Shown: positions 7,910 to 16,397 of the stretch, piece by piece | How the letters are laid out: every line of letters starts with the position of its first letter | Position numbering within the stretch: the stretch's first letter is position 1 | NCBI GenBank assembly: GCA_002407675.1 | Contig: DHNW01000002.1 | Location: 1-64,000, forward strand | Length of the DNA: 64,000 nucleotides | Reading direction: 5' to 3' | Source: Ruminococcaceae bacterium UBA5406 | GTDB taxonomy: Bacteria; Bacillota; Clostridia; Oscillospirales; Acutalibacteraceae | Notes under the pieces: model-generated | Told to the model about the DNA's origin: nothing | Database searches by the model: none | The model's input: the letters and a program-made list of their open reading frames with translations, nothing else | Position numbers and translations under genes: made by a program

Positions 7910-9772
7910 ATGATGAAATCCCTTTTAGATACGATTCATTCTCCGGAGGATTTAAAAGAGCTGTCGCTGGAACAGCTTAGGCAGCTTTGCGCTGAGATAC
8001 GCGCAAAAATTATCCGCACGGTTTCTTCCAACGGCGGCCATCTTGCCTCTAATCTCGGTGTTGTGGAGCTTACCGTAGCTCTGCACCGGGTTTTCAGTTC
8101 CCCGGATGATAAAATCGTTTGGGATGTGGGACATCAGTCCTATACGCATAAGATTTTAACGGGGCGCTGTGACCGGATTTCTACCATCCGCACCCAGGGA
8201 GGGCTTTCGGGCTTTCCCAATCGGCAGGAAAGCCCGTATGATCCATTTTCGTCCGGGCACAGCAGCACTTCGATTTCGGCTGCGCTGGGCCTTGCCAAAG
8301 CGAAAGACCTGTCTGGTGAAAAGGGTCATGTCGTTGCGGTGATAGGCGACGGTGCCCTTACCGGCGGCTTAGCCTATGAGGGGCTGAACAATGCCGGAAG
8401 GTTTAAAAAGAATTTCATTGTTATTTTGAACGACAATAAGATGTCGATATCCCGGAATGTTGGTTCCATGGCCCGCTATTTGGCGCAGCTGCGCACGGAG
8501 CCTTCCTATTTCCGCTTTAAAGGAAATGTAGAAAAAATTCTCGACCATATTCCGGGGATAGGGCCGCATCTCCAAATGGCCCTTACCCGCTCAAAAGCCG
8601 TGCTGAAGCAGATCCTTTACAACAGCACGATTTTTGAGGATATGGGCTTTTATTATTATGGACCTTTCGACGGCCATGATATTGAAAGACTGATTGAAGT
8701 TTTCTCAAATGTGAAAAATATTGACCATCCCGTTTTCTTGCATGTGCTTACCCGAAAGGGAAAGGGGTATTCGTACGCTGAAAATGACCCCGGAGCGTTT
8801 CACGGGATTTCAAAGTTTAACATTGAAACTGGAAAATCCTATTCGTCGGCCAGCATAAATTTTTCGTCTGTTTTCGGGCACTGCCTGTGCGGCCTTGCAG
8901 AAAAAGATCCCCGTATCTGCGGGATTACCGCGGCCATGAAGTCGGGGACGGGCCTTACGGAATTTGCGCGCCGCTTTCCAGACCGTTTCTTTGACACGGG
9001 CATTGCGGAAGAACACGCCGTAACCTTTTGCGGCGGCCTTGCAGTGGGGGGGATGCTGCCTGTTTTCGCAGTGTATTCCTCTTTTCTGCAGCGGGGGTAT
9101 GACCAGCTGATTCACGATATTGCGATCCAGCATGTCAAGGTGGTTTTAGCGGTGGATCGGGCTGGAATTGTCGGCGAAGACGGTGTGACCCATCAGGGAA
9201 TTTTCGATGCGGCGTTTTTCAACACCATTCCGGGAATCACGGTTTTTGCCCCTTCTTTCTATGATGAGCTGGATCTTTGCTTAAGAACCGCCCTGTACCA
9301 GGTGCCCGGCTTTGCGGCAGTGCGTTATCCGCGCGGCGGCCAGCTTTTCCGCCCCTATGATTTTCGGCCGAGCGGACGCGCGTTTGATCTTTACGGCGAG
9401 AAAAAAACGGAGACGGTCATTGTAACGTACGGCCGGCTTTTTTCCTTTGCCTGTTTGGCGTGTTCCGAACTGAACCGCAAGGGTGACCGCACCGCCGTTG
9501 TAAAATTAAACCGGATTAAGCCGGTTGATCCGGAAGCTGTCCGGCAGGCGTCCGGTGCAAAGCAGGTCTTTTTCTTTGAAGAAGGGATTCAGCAGGGCGG
9601 CATAGGAGAGCATTTTGGTTTTTTGCTTGGGCAGGCCGGCTTTGCCGGAAAGTTTTATCTCAGAGCCATCAATGATTTTGTGGCGCACGCTACCATGCGT
9701 CAGGCTTTGGAGGCACTCGGGCTGACCGAAAACGGAATGCTGCAAATGATTCTGGCGGAGCGTGCAAAGTAA
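7910..9772 (+). CDS. dxs: 1-deoxy-D-xylulose-5-phosphate synthase
   Basis: 620 residues. This ThDP enzyme condenses pyruvate and glyceraldehyde-3-phosphate, the first step of the MEP isoprenoid pathway. It shows SNGGHLASNLGVVELTVALH near the N-terminus, the ThDP/Mg motif GDGALTGGLAYEGLN, the DRAGIVGEDGVTHQG loop of the pyrimidine domain and the C-terminal transketolase domain. Its ATG follows GGGGG within the 15-bp gap after folD, and its TAA overlaps the ATG of tlyA by 1 bp. The residue and domain order are complete. Confidence 0.96.
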   Translation: MMKSLLDTIHSPEDLKELSLEQLRQLCAEIRAKIIRTVSSNGGHLASNLGVVELTVALHRVFSSPDDKIVWDVGHQSYTHKILTGRCDRISTIRTQGGLSGFPNRQESPYDPFSSGHSSTSISAALGLAKAKDLSGEKGHVVAVIGDGALTGGLAYEGLNNAGRFKKNFIVILNDNKMSISRNVGSMARYLAQLRTEPSYFRFKGNVEKILDHIPGIGPHLQMALTRSKAVLKQILYNSTIFEDMGFYYYGPFDGHDIERLIEVFSNVKNIDHPVFLHVLTRKGKGYSYAENDPGAFHGISKFNIETGKSYSSASINFSSVFGHCLCGLAEKDPRICGITAAMKSGTGLTEFARRFPDRFFDTGIAEEHAVTFCGGLAVGGMLPVFAVYSSFLQRGYDQLIHDIAIQHVKVVLAVDRAGIVGEDGVTHQGIFDAAFFNTIPGITVFAPSFYDELDLCLRTALYQVPGFAAVRYPRGGQLFRPYDFRPSGRAFDLYGEKKTETVIVTYGRLFSFACLACSELNRKGDRTAVVKLNRIKPVDPEAVRQASGAKQVFFFEEGIQQGGIGEHFGFLLGQAGFAGKFYLRAINDFVAHATMRQALEALGLTENGMLQMILAERAK

Positions 9773-10587
9773 TGGAGAAAAAAAGACTGGATTGCCTGAT
9801 TTTTGAACGCGGCTTTGCTGAAAGCCGTGAAAAAGCGAAACTTGCCGTGGCTGAAGGGCTGGCCTATGTAAACGGCCAAAAAAAGAAGAAGCCGGGGGCC
9901 CTGGTTCCTTCCGACGCTGAAGTTGAAGTGCGTGGGCAAGCCCTTCCCTATGTCAGCCGCGGAGGCTTGAAACTGGAGAAGGCGCTTTCTGAGTTTTCCA
10001 TCAGCCTTTCGGGAAAAACAGCCTTGGATATCGGCGCTTCCACGGGTGGATTTACCGACTGCATGCTGCAGAACGGTGCCCGCAGAGTGTATGCTGTTGA
10101 TGTCGGTTCCGGTCAGCTTGCCGAAAAACTGTGTGCCGATCCGCGCGTCGTCAGTATGGAGCATGTCAATATCCGTTTCCTCCAGCCGGAACAGCTTCCG
10201 GAACCGGTTGATTTTTTCAGCGCGGATGTTTCTTTTATCTCTCTGAAACTGGTTTTGCCTGCTGCACGCAGGTTCCTGCGGGAGACCGGATCGGCCGTCT
10301 GTCTAGTGAAACCTCAGTTTGAGGCCGGGTACGGCAGAGTGGGAAAAAAGGGTGTCGTCCGTGACAAGGGCGTCCAGCTTGAAGTCCTCCGCAGCCTTGC
10401 CTCTTTTTCGCTGGAAAATGGTTTTTCTGTATTGGGCCTGACCTATTCTCCCGTCAGGGGACAGGAAGGGAATATTGAGTACCTGATGCATCTCCAGAAA
10501 TCGAACCATCCGGTCTGTTCCGTAATGGATATTGAGAAAGTCGTTGCGCAGGCCCATCAGAACCTGAAAGGGGGTGAGCGGACTTGA
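9772..10587 (+). CDS. tlyA: TlyA-family rRNA 2'-O-methyltransferase (hemolysin A-like)
   Basis: 271 residues. The N-terminal S4 RNA-binding domain (about 1-60: MEKKRLDCLIFERGFAESREKAK..) is followed by an FtsJ/RrmJ-type SAM methyltransferase domain with DIGASTGGFTDCML as SAM loop and FSADVSFISL further on. Characterised TlyA proteins 2'-O-methylate 16S/23S rRNA cytidines; YqxC of B. subtilis is the closest naming analogue. It starts 1 bp inside dxs and ends overlapping the TTG of nadK, an arrangement common in Firmicutes next to recN and argR. Confidence 0.93.
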   Translation: MEKKRLDCLIFERGFAESREKAKLAVAEGLAYVNGQKKKKPGALVPSDAEVEVRGQALPYVSRGGLKLEKALSEFSISLSGKTALDIGASTGGFTDCMLQNGARRVYAVDVGSGQLAEKLCADPRVVSMEHVNIRFLQPEQLPEPVDFFSADVSFISLKLVLPAARRFLRETGSAVCLVKPQFEAGYGRVGKKGVVRDKGVQLEVLRSLASFSLENGFSVLGLTYSPVRGQEGNIEYLMHLQKSNHPVCSVMDIEKVVAQAHQNLKGGERT

Positions 10588-11441
10588 ATATTGCGGTCTA
10601 CCCAAACCTGAGCAAAGACGGGGCCCGCTTTCACACAGTCCGCCTGATCCGGAAACTGCGTGATATGGGGATCCGGGTTCTGATGACCCAATCCCTTCAG
10701 CCGGATTTTGGCGGTGAAGGGGTTGACTTTTTCCCGGCGGCCAGCGAGATGATCGCCTCCTGTGACCTAATGATTGCAATCGGCGGGGACGGAACCATCA
10801 TCCATTGCGCAAGGTATGCCGCAAGGGCGGGCAAACCCCTTTTGGGGGTCAATATGGGGCGCCTTGGTTTTGTTGCGGAACTGGAAACAGATGAGTACGG
10901 CGAACTTGAAAAACTGGTTTCAGGCGATTACCGGATCGAAGATCGAATGATGCTGGAAATCCGGTATGAAGAAGACGGATGCCTCAAATCCTGTGACACG
11001 CTGAATGATGCCGTGCTGTCGCGCGGCGCGCTTTCCCCCATGCCGGATTTTAAAGTCAGCTTCAATGGAATGGCTGTCTGCGAATACCGCGGAGACGGCC
11101 TGATTGTTGCTACTCCAACCGGTTCCACCGCCTATTCGCTCTCAGCCGGAGGACCGATCATCGACCCGCAGCTGGCCTGCATCCTCCTTTCACCGGTCTG
11201 TTCCCACTCGCTTCTTACGCGCCCCGTCGTTTTCGGGCCTGACGCAAAGCTGAGTGTGGAAACGTCCCAAAAAGCCGGCGGTGAGATTTACCTTGTCATG
11301 GACGGGGAAAATTCTGTTAAAATTTCCGGGCGGATTCCAAAAGTCAATTTTTGCCGATCCGACAGGACGGTCAAAATCGTTCGTCTGAAAAATCAGAATT
11401 TTTACGAAGTTGTCAACCGGAAATTAGGGGATGGGAGGTAA
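10584..11441 (+). CDS. nadK: NAD(+) kinase
   Basis: 285 residues. NadK phosphorylates NAD to NADP. The diagnostic GGDGT loop lies in MIAIGGDGTIIHCARYA (about residue 66), followed by LGVNMGRLGFVAEL and the TPTGSTAYSLSAGGP substrate motif. The start is a TTG overlapping the tlyA stop, chosen because GGGGGTGAG lies eight bases upstream. argR follows 6 bp later, so the tlyA-nadK-argR-recN order conserved in Firmicutes is complete. Confidence 0.95.
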   Translation: MNIAVYPNLSKDGARFHTVRLIRKLRDMGIRVLMTQSLQPDFGGEGVDFFPAASEMIASCDLMIAIGGDGTIIHCARYAARAGKPLLGVNMGRLGFVAELETDEYGELEKLVSGDYRIEDRMMLEIRYEEDGCLKSCDTLNDAVLSRGALSPMPDFKVSFNGMAVCEYRGDGLIVATPTGSTAYSLSAGGPIIDPQLACILLSPVCSHSLLTRPVVFGPDAKLSVETSQKAGGEIYLVMDGENSVKISGRIPKVNFCRSDRTVKIVRLKNQNFYEVVNRKLGDGR

Positions 11442-11447
11442 TGGAGA

Positions 11448-11897
11448 GTGAAAAAAAAGCGGCACGAAAAAATCATGGAGCTCATTCGGCAGTATCCCAT
11501 CAATACGCAGGAAGAACTGATGCTCCGCCTGCGTGAAGCCGGATTTGAAGTGACGCAGGCTACAATATCGCGCGATATCAAAGAGCTTCGGCTTGTGAAA
11601 ATCCTGTCCTCCGATGGGAATTACCGATATGCCCCTTCTCAGACGAACAGTCAGGAAAGCACCGAAAAATTTTACGCGCTATTTGTGGATTCTGTGGTGT
11701 CTGTCGGCAGTGCGCAGAATATTGTATGTGTTAAATGCTTAACGGGAATGGCCAATGCCGTCTGCGCTGCGATGGACACTTTGGTGTGGGGCGATATCGT
11801 TGGGACTCTTTCGGGAGACGACACGATTTTTATTCTGATGAAAACTGAAGATTCGGCGCGCCGCCTTGCCGATAAATTTGAACAGATGATCAGGTGA
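11448..11897 (+). CDS. argR: Arginine repressor ArgR/AhrC
   Basis: 149 residues. The N-terminal winged helix (about 1-70) contains TQEELMLRLREAGFEVTQATISRDIKELRLV; the C-terminal oligomerisation and arginine-binding domain carries VCVKCLTGMANAVCAAMD and GTLSGDDTIFILM. It represses arginine biosynthesis and controls catabolism when arginine is bound. GTG start behind GGGAGG. It overlaps an upstream GTG of recN but ends before the preferred recN ATG at 11903. No arginine genes are adjacent, so its targets must be elsewhere. Confidence 0.94.
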   Translation: MKKKRHEKIMELIRQYPINTQEELMLRLREAGFEVTQATISRDIKELRLVKILSSDGNYRYAPSQTNSQESTEKFYALFVDSVVSVGSAQNIVCVKCLTGMANAVCAAMDTLVWGDIVGTLSGDDTIFILMKTEDSARRLADKFEQMIR

Positions 11898-11902
11898 TTT
11901 TC

Positions 11903-13582
11903 ATGCTTTCACAGCTTTATATTGAAAACATTGCCGTGATCGAAAAGGTCAGTGTTGATTTTCATGCCGGTTTCAGTGCCCTTACGGGTGAAACCGGGGC
12001 AGGGAAGTCCATCTTAATTGATGCGATCCATGCCGTACTTGGCGAACGGACTTCACGTGATTTGATCCGGACGGGAGCAAAGTCCGCATTTGTCAGCGCG
12101 GTGTTTTCCGGCCTCAGCAGGCGGGCGTCCGACCGGGTCGCCGAACTCGGCTATCAGCTGGAAGACGACGGTACCCTTATGATTCAGCGTGGAATCGGTG
12201 CGGATTCAAAATCTTCCTGCCGGATTAATGGGCGGCCCGCTACGGTTTCGGCCTTAAAGCAGATCGGTCCGCTTCTGGTCAATATCTATGGGCAGCACGA
12301 AAGCTACGGCCTGCTTTCGCCGGAAAACCATATTGACTATCTCGACTGCATGGGCCTGCCGCCGGATCTGCTGGAGCAGTACCGCAGCGCCTACGATAAG
12401 ATGAAGCGTGTTAAGAAAGAACTGGATTCCTGCAACATGGATGAATCCCAGAAAGCCCGCCAGATCGACCTGCTTACCTACCAGATCCAGGAACTGGAGG
12501 CAGCGGATCTTCACTCCGGAGAGCAGGAAGAACTAAATCGGCAGAGAAATATGTATCGGAACAGTGAAAAAATAGCCACCTCGGTTGCCGCTGCGAAGGA
12601 AGCTCTTGACGGCGGCGAAGATACCGAAGGGGCTGTTTCCGCCGTTTCCGGCGCGGCCAGTTCTCTGGGCGAAGCCGAACAGTACCTTCCGGATCTTCAC
12701 GCCCTGGCGGAGCGGCTGCAGGGAATTTCGTATGATTTGGATGACTGCAGCAGCGAACTGCGCGGCTATTCCGCCCAGCTGGAGTATGACCCGGGAGAAT
12801 TGGACAAAATTGAAGCCCGGCTGGATTCGCTTTACCGGCTCGGGCTGAAGTACGGCGGTTCGGTTGAAAAGATGCTGGAATATCTGGATAAAAGCCGGAA
12901 AGAGCTGGAAAAAATACAGCTATCCGGCGAAACGGCCGCTCGCCTGCACAAAGAATATCAGAGCAGTCTGGAGCAGACACAAAAACTGGCTTCCGAAATC
13001 TCGAGCTGGCGTTCCAAAGCGTCTGCCCGGTTTGCCGGAATGGTAGAAGGCGAACTTCAGTTTCTGGATATGCCCAATGTGACATTCCACGTCCGGCAGG
13101 AGCGCTGTCCGCTCAATCCCCTCGGATGCGATAAAATTGAGTTTCTCATTTCGACTAATGCCGGGGAGCCGCCGAAGCCAATTGCCAAAATAGCGTCCGG
13201 CGGTGAGCTTTCCCGCATCATGCTGGCCATTAAAACCGTTTTGGCCGGCAGGGACGACGTGGGGACCTTGATTTTCGACGAGGTTGATACCGGTGTCAGC
13301 GGGGCGGCAGCACAGAAAGTTGGCCTCAAACTGCGGGAAGTTTCGAAAAACCGCCAGGTTATCTGTGTGACCCATCTCGCTCAGATTGCCGCTTTGGCCG
13401 ACCACCAATACTTAATCCAAAAGCAGGTCCGCGGCGGAAGAACCTATACCGGCGTCAGCGAACTGGATGAGGAGGGCCGCAGAAGGGAACTGGCCCGCAT
13501 CATCGGCGGAACGAAGATTACGCCTATCACCCTGCAGAACGCAGCCGAAATGCTGAGAATGGCGCGGGGTGAAGACCGCTGA
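11903..13582 (+). CDS. recN: DNA repair protein RecN
   Basis: About 559 residues. This SMC-like ATPase acts in double-strand break repair. Walker A is GETGAGKSILIDAI near the N-terminus, two coiled-coil stretches flank the middle, and the C-terminal ABC signature ASGGELSRIMLAIK with Walker B TLIFDEVDTGVSG and CVTHLAQIA close the head. MLSQLYIENIAVIEK is the usual RecN start, so ATG 11903 with AGGTGA upstream is preferred over GTG 11894. It converges with the minus-strand GntR gene with only 5 bp between the stops and no terminator in between. Confidence 0.95.
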   Translation: MLSQLYIENIAVIEKVSVDFHAGFSALTGETGAGKSILIDAIHAVLGERTSRDLIRTGAKSAFVSAVFSGLSRRASDRVAELGYQLEDDGTLMIQRGIGADSKSSCRINGRPATVSALKQIGPLLVNIYGQHESYGLLSPENHIDYLDCMGLPPDLLEQYRSAYDKMKRVKKELDSCNMDESQKARQIDLLTYQIQELEAADLHSGEQEELNRQRNMYRNSEKIATSVAAAKEALDGGEDTEGAVSAVSGAASSLGEAEQYLPDLHALAERLQGISYDLDDCSSELRGYSAQLEYDPGELDKIEARLDSLYRLGLKYGGSVEKMLEYLDKSRKELEKIQLSGETAARLHKEYQSSLEQTQKLASEISSWRSKASARFAGMVEGELQFLDMPNVTFHVRQERCPLNPLGCDKIEFLISTNAGEPPKPIAKIASGGELSRIMLAIKTVLAGRDDVGTLIFDEVDTGVSGAAAQKVGLKLREVSKNRQVICVTHLAQIAALADHQYLIQKQVRGGRTYTGVSELDEEGRRRELARIIGGTKITPITLQNAAEMLRMARGEDR

Positions 13583-13587
13583 AAGTG

Positions 13588-14238
13588 TTATCCTACAGGC
13601 TGCGTTGTGCCTTTTGGATACAGAAAATTGATCACGCGCGTCTGGCAGTTGTCGTCACCGCAGTAGTACAGGGTGTCGTTTTCCCGCAGAACCGCATACG
13701 GCCCCGGCGAGATAAGGATCGTCTGTTCCCGCTTGACGCCGATAACCGTTGCGTTTGTGTAATGCCAGAAATTGATATCGGAGATTGATTTATTGAGATA
13801 AGGTGTCTGTGCGGTAATTTTAACTTCAAACGGAATGAACGGGTTAAAAGACTGAAACCGTTCTGTCCGATCCAGAATATTGTCAATACACTGCCGGAGG
13901 TACCGGCTTTCCTGCTTCTGGCGTTCCATGGATTCCAGAATATCCCTCTTCAGATCGTAAACCGACTGGATATCGGTATACTGCTGGACAAAACGAACGG
14001 CGTTTGCATAGGATTTAATGACGACGCCGCTCCCTTTGGTAACGTCTACAATCTCAAGATCCGAAAGAACGCAGATGGCCCGCCGGGCCGTCTCGGATGA
14101 TACGTTATACTGGCTGGCGAGATAGGATCTCGCGTAAATTTTTTCCCCTACATGGTACCGTTTATCCACAATTTTCGCGGCAATATCCGCGGCAATCCGC
14201 TGGTAGACCGGCGCGGTTACTTTTACTTTGTCTTCCAT
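13588..14238 (-). CDS. GntR-type regulator with C-terminal RCK_C (TrkA-C) domain, BusR-like
   Basis: 216 residues. The N-terminal winged helix (about 8-75: QRIAADIAAKIVDKRYHVGEKIYARSYLA, then SSETARRAICVLSDL) is of GntR type. A helical linker (KRDILESMERQKQESRYLRQ) leads to a ~75-residue RCK_C domain (NATVIGVKREQTILISPGPYAVLRENDTLYYCG). This architecture is that of BusR, which senses c-di-AMP through RCK_C and represses osmolyte uptake; by analogy this may be a c-di-AMP-responsive repressor of potassium or osmolyte transport, but no transporter is adjacent. Start ATG 14238 follows AAAGGA; a longer frame to 14340 would begin at the expected transcription start. Confidence 0.85.
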   Translation of the reverse strand: MEDKVKVTAPVYQRIAADIAAKIVDKRYHVGEKIYARSYLASQYNVSSETARRAICVLSDLEIVDVTKGSGVVIKSYANAVRFVQQYTDIQSVYDLKRDILESMERQKQESRYLRQCIDNILDRTERFQSFNPFIPFEVKITAQTPYLNKSISDINFWHYTNATVIGVKREQTILISPGPYAVLRENDTLYYCGDDNCQTRVINFLYPKGTTQPVG

Positions 14239-14345
14239 ATTTTCCTTTCCCCTCTGCGGGATGGTCATTAAAAATGGATTATAGGATTTTTTCAGGCCCG
14301 GCAAAAAAAATTCGCCTCTGGTCTTTTTCCTGATTTGCAAACTAT

Positions 14346-14374
14346 ATTATAGAAAATTCCACTGGTAAAGTCAA
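14346..14374 (-). promoter_or_regulatory. Promoter of the GntR/RCK_C regulator
   Basis: On the minus strand TTGACT, 17 bp, TATAAT. Transcription would begin near 14339, leaving a ~100-nt leader before the ATG at 14238 and confirming that the shorter start is right. Confidence 0.75.
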
Positions 14375-14476
14375 ACCCAAAACAGCCGGATTCAAAGTGC
14401 TTTTCTAAAGAGAATTTGTCCGCTTTTTCACCGGTCAAAGTTCCGGTGTGAAATCGGCCTGCAATAAGGGTCGATT

Positions 14477-14516
14477 TTTATCATTAATGTGATATAATTA
14501 TAACATTAGTGATAAA
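14477..14516 (+). promoter_or_regulatory. Operator-like inverted repeat around the -10 of the membrane protein/XRE unit
   Basis: Two 14-bp arms (TTTATCATTAATGT at 14477-14490 and ACATTAGTGATAAA at 14503-14516) are reverse complements with one mismatch. The 12-bp spacer holds a consensus TATAAT at 14493-14498. A dimer bound here would cover the -10, so repression is expected, most simply by the XRE protein encoded in the same unit. Confidence 0.75.
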
Positions 14517-14544
14517 TAGTTCACATAGAAGAGGGCGGTTCATA

Positions 14545-14955
14545 ATGAAGCGGAAATGGAGCCTGCGTTTGCTTATCGCGTGTTTTTTTGTTTTGCCGGG
14601 GGCGCTGTTGATTCTGTGCGGGCTTTCCGGCCTGCTGCTGCGTGTTCCCGATGCGGTTCTGTCTGTTGCCGCCGTCCTGGCGGCGGTTCCATGGTGTGCC
14701 GCGCTGGTATTTTTGGGAAAAGGCCGGTTTGAACCTATGGACGAAATGTACCGGAAAAACATGGCGCTGGCGGCAGAGGCGGATTGGGCTGTGCTGATGG
14801 CGGGAGCTACCGCGGCGGCGCTGTATGCCATCCTGTCCCATCGTGCGCTTGCCCTGACGGCGGCATGGCTGGAGCTTGCGCTGGGCGCCGCTTATCTGCT
14901 GTACGGCGTTTTTTTCCTGATTTTCGACAGGCGGGGCGGACGGAAATGGAACTGA
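14545..14955 (+). CDS. Small integral membrane protein paired with XRE regulator
   Basis: 136 residues with about four hydrophobic helices (LLIACFFVLPGALLILCGLSG, VLSVAAVLAAVPWCAALVFL, and two after residue 75) and a short basic tail (DRRGGRKWN). No catalytic motif is visible. ATG lies behind GAGGGCGG. It overlaps the next gene, a 66-residue XRE-type regulator, and both sit behind a promoter with an operator-like inverted repeat. Such regulator/membrane-protein pairs are frequent in Clostridia, but their role is not established. The product is real by context; function unknown. Confidence 0.7.
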   Translation: MKRKWSLRLLIACFFVLPGALLILCGLSGLLLRVPDAVLSVAAVLAAVPWCAALVFLGKGRFEPMDEMYRKNMALAAEADWAVLMAGATAAALYAILSHRALALTAAWLELALGAAYLLYGVFFLIFDRRGGRKWN

Positions 14956-15146
14956 CGACCAAACTTCGGGAATACCGCCGGAAAGCTGGTATAAGCCAGG
15001 AAGAGCTTGCGCGGCGCGTCGGCGTGCGGCGCGAAACAATTGTTCACCTTGAGAACGGGCGGTATAACCCGTCGCTGAAGCTGGCCATGGATATTGCCAA
15101 GGTTTTTGGCGCAACGGTGGAAGAACTGTTCCGGTTCGAAGGCTGA
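14946..15146 (+). CDS. Small XRE-family (Cro/C1-type) HTH regulator
   Basis: 66 residues consisting only of a helix-turn-helix: LREYRRKAGISQEELARRV, then RRETIVHLENGRYNPSLKLAMDIAKVFGATVEELF. This is the YozG-like family of minimal regulators found next to small membrane proteins. ATG 14946 overlaps the end of the preceding gene by 10 bp, implying coupled translation. It is the likely ligand of the inverted repeat at 14477-14516, so negative autoregulation is inferred. Family assignment is firm. Confidence 0.88.
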   Translation: MELTTKLREYRRKAGISQEELARRVGVRRETIVHLENGRYNPSLKLAMDIAKVFGATVEELFRFEG

Positions 15147-15178
15147 ACGGCACGTGCCTGCCGTCCCGGTACGATTTA

Positions 15179-15187
15179 TGATATAAT
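15179..15187 (+). promoter_or_regulatory. Extended -10 promoter of mutY
   Basis: TGA followed by TATAAT about 35 bp upstream of the mutY ATG; no good -35 hexamer at 17 bp. Confidence 0.55.
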
Positions 15188-15222
15188 AAAAAGAATACAT
15201 AGACAGGAATGTTGCATCAGAC

Positions 15223-16272
15223 ATGGATTATTCGAAAATTGTAGAACCTCTGCTCGGCTGGTACGCCCAGAATGCCCGTACCCTCCCGTGGCGGGATCAT
15301 CCCACCCCTTACCGCGTTTGGATTTCGGAGATTATGCTCCAGCAGACGCGGGTGGAAACCGTGAAACCGTATTTTGAGCGCTTCCTGCGGGAAGTGCCGG
15401 ATGTGTATGCGCTGGCGGAACTGCCGGAGGAACGGCTCCTGAAGCTTTGGGAAGGGCTGGGGTACTACAGCCGCGCGCGCAGCCTGAAAAAAGCTGCCGC
15501 CGTCCTGGTGGAGCGGTACGGCGGAGAACTGCCCGCCAGCGTGGAAGAACTGAAGAAACTGCCCGGAATCGGGGATTACACCGCGGGGGCTGTCGCCTCG
15601 ATCGCCTTTGGTCTGCCGGAGCCCGCCGTGGACGGGAACGTTCTGCGTGTAGCCGCGCGCCTTACCGATTCGCACCGGAACATTTCCGATTCGGCATGGA
15701 AACGGGAAGTGCGGGAAAACCTTAGGAAAATCTACCCGAAAGAAAATGCAGGCGCATTTACGCAGTCACTGATGGAACTGGGAGCGACGGTGTGCCTGCC
15801 GAACGGCGGGCCGGCCTGCGGTGTCTGCCCGCTTGCCTCGCTGTGCCAGGGTTTCCGGGCGGGGACGGCGCCGCTTCTGCCGGTGCGGTCGGCCAAGCCG
15901 AAACGGAAAACCGAAAACCGCACTGTCTTTTTGATCCTCTGCGGCACTGCTGTTGCCGTTCGAAAGCGGCCGGAGAACGGCCTGCTGGCGGGGATGTGGG
16001 AATTTCCAGGCGCGGAGGAATCGCTTTCTCCCGAAAAAGCCAAAGCTGTGCTGAAAGGGTGGGGGCTGTCCCCGAAAAGTCTGCAGCCTCTTCCGGCGGC
16101 CAAACATGTCTTTTCACATGTGGAATGGCACATGACCGGCTACCTTGCCCGTGTTCCGCAGACATCGCCGGGATTTGTCTGGCCCAAAATCCGGGATCTG
16201 CCGGAGCAGTATGCGATCCCGTCAGCGTTCCGGGCCTATCGTAAGATTCTGGATGCGGGGAAGATCCCGTGA
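15223..16272 (+). CDS. mutY: A/G-specific adenine DNA glycosylase
   Basis: 349 residues. MutY removes adenine mispaired with 8-oxoguanine. PWRDHPTPYRVWISEIMLQQTRVETV is the N-terminal signature with the catalytic Glu; the HhH-GPD region LPGIGDYTAGAVASIAFG carries the catalytic Asp in VDGNVLRV. The [4Fe-4S] loop is CLPNGGPACGVCPLASLC, where the first spacing is seven residues rather than the six of E. coli and Bacillus. A C-terminal NUDIX-like domain for 8-oxoG recognition (GLLAGMWEFPGAE.., HVFSHVEWHM) completes the protein. ATG at 15223. Confidence 0.95.
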   Translation: MDYSKIVEPLLGWYAQNARTLPWRDHPTPYRVWISEIMLQQTRVETVKPYFERFLREVPDVYALAELPEERLLKLWEGLGYYSRARSLKKAAAVLVERYGGELPASVEELKKLPGIGDYTAGAVASIAFGLPEPAVDGNVLRVAARLTDSHRNISDSAWKREVRENLRKIYPKENAGAFTQSLMELGATVCLPNGGPACGVCPLASLCQGFRAGTAPLLPVRSAKPKRKTENRTVFLILCGTAVAVRKRPENGLLAGMWEFPGAEESLSPEKAKAVLKGWGLSPKSLQPLPAAKHVFSHVEWHMTGYLARVPQTSPGFVWPKIRDLPEQYAIPSAFRAYRKILDAGKIP

Positions 16273-16323
16273 ATACAGAAAATGGAAGGCGGCCCCTGAA
16301 CCGGGGAGACGGCCGCCCGAGGG

Positions 16324-16352
16324 TTGTAAAACGCGGGCCGCAACGGTATAAT
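16324..16352 (+). promoter_or_regulatory. Promoter of the parA-like / comFB-like unit
   Basis: TTGTAA, 17 bp, TATAAT, about 45 bp before the ParA start. A GC-rich hairpin (GGCGGCC..GGCCGCC, about 16287-16316) lies just upstream, without a T-run. Confidence 0.75.
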
Positions 16353-16397
16353 AAGAAGAAAAGCAGGCAGTTTTTGACGGGAAGAAGGAGCTTGGGA

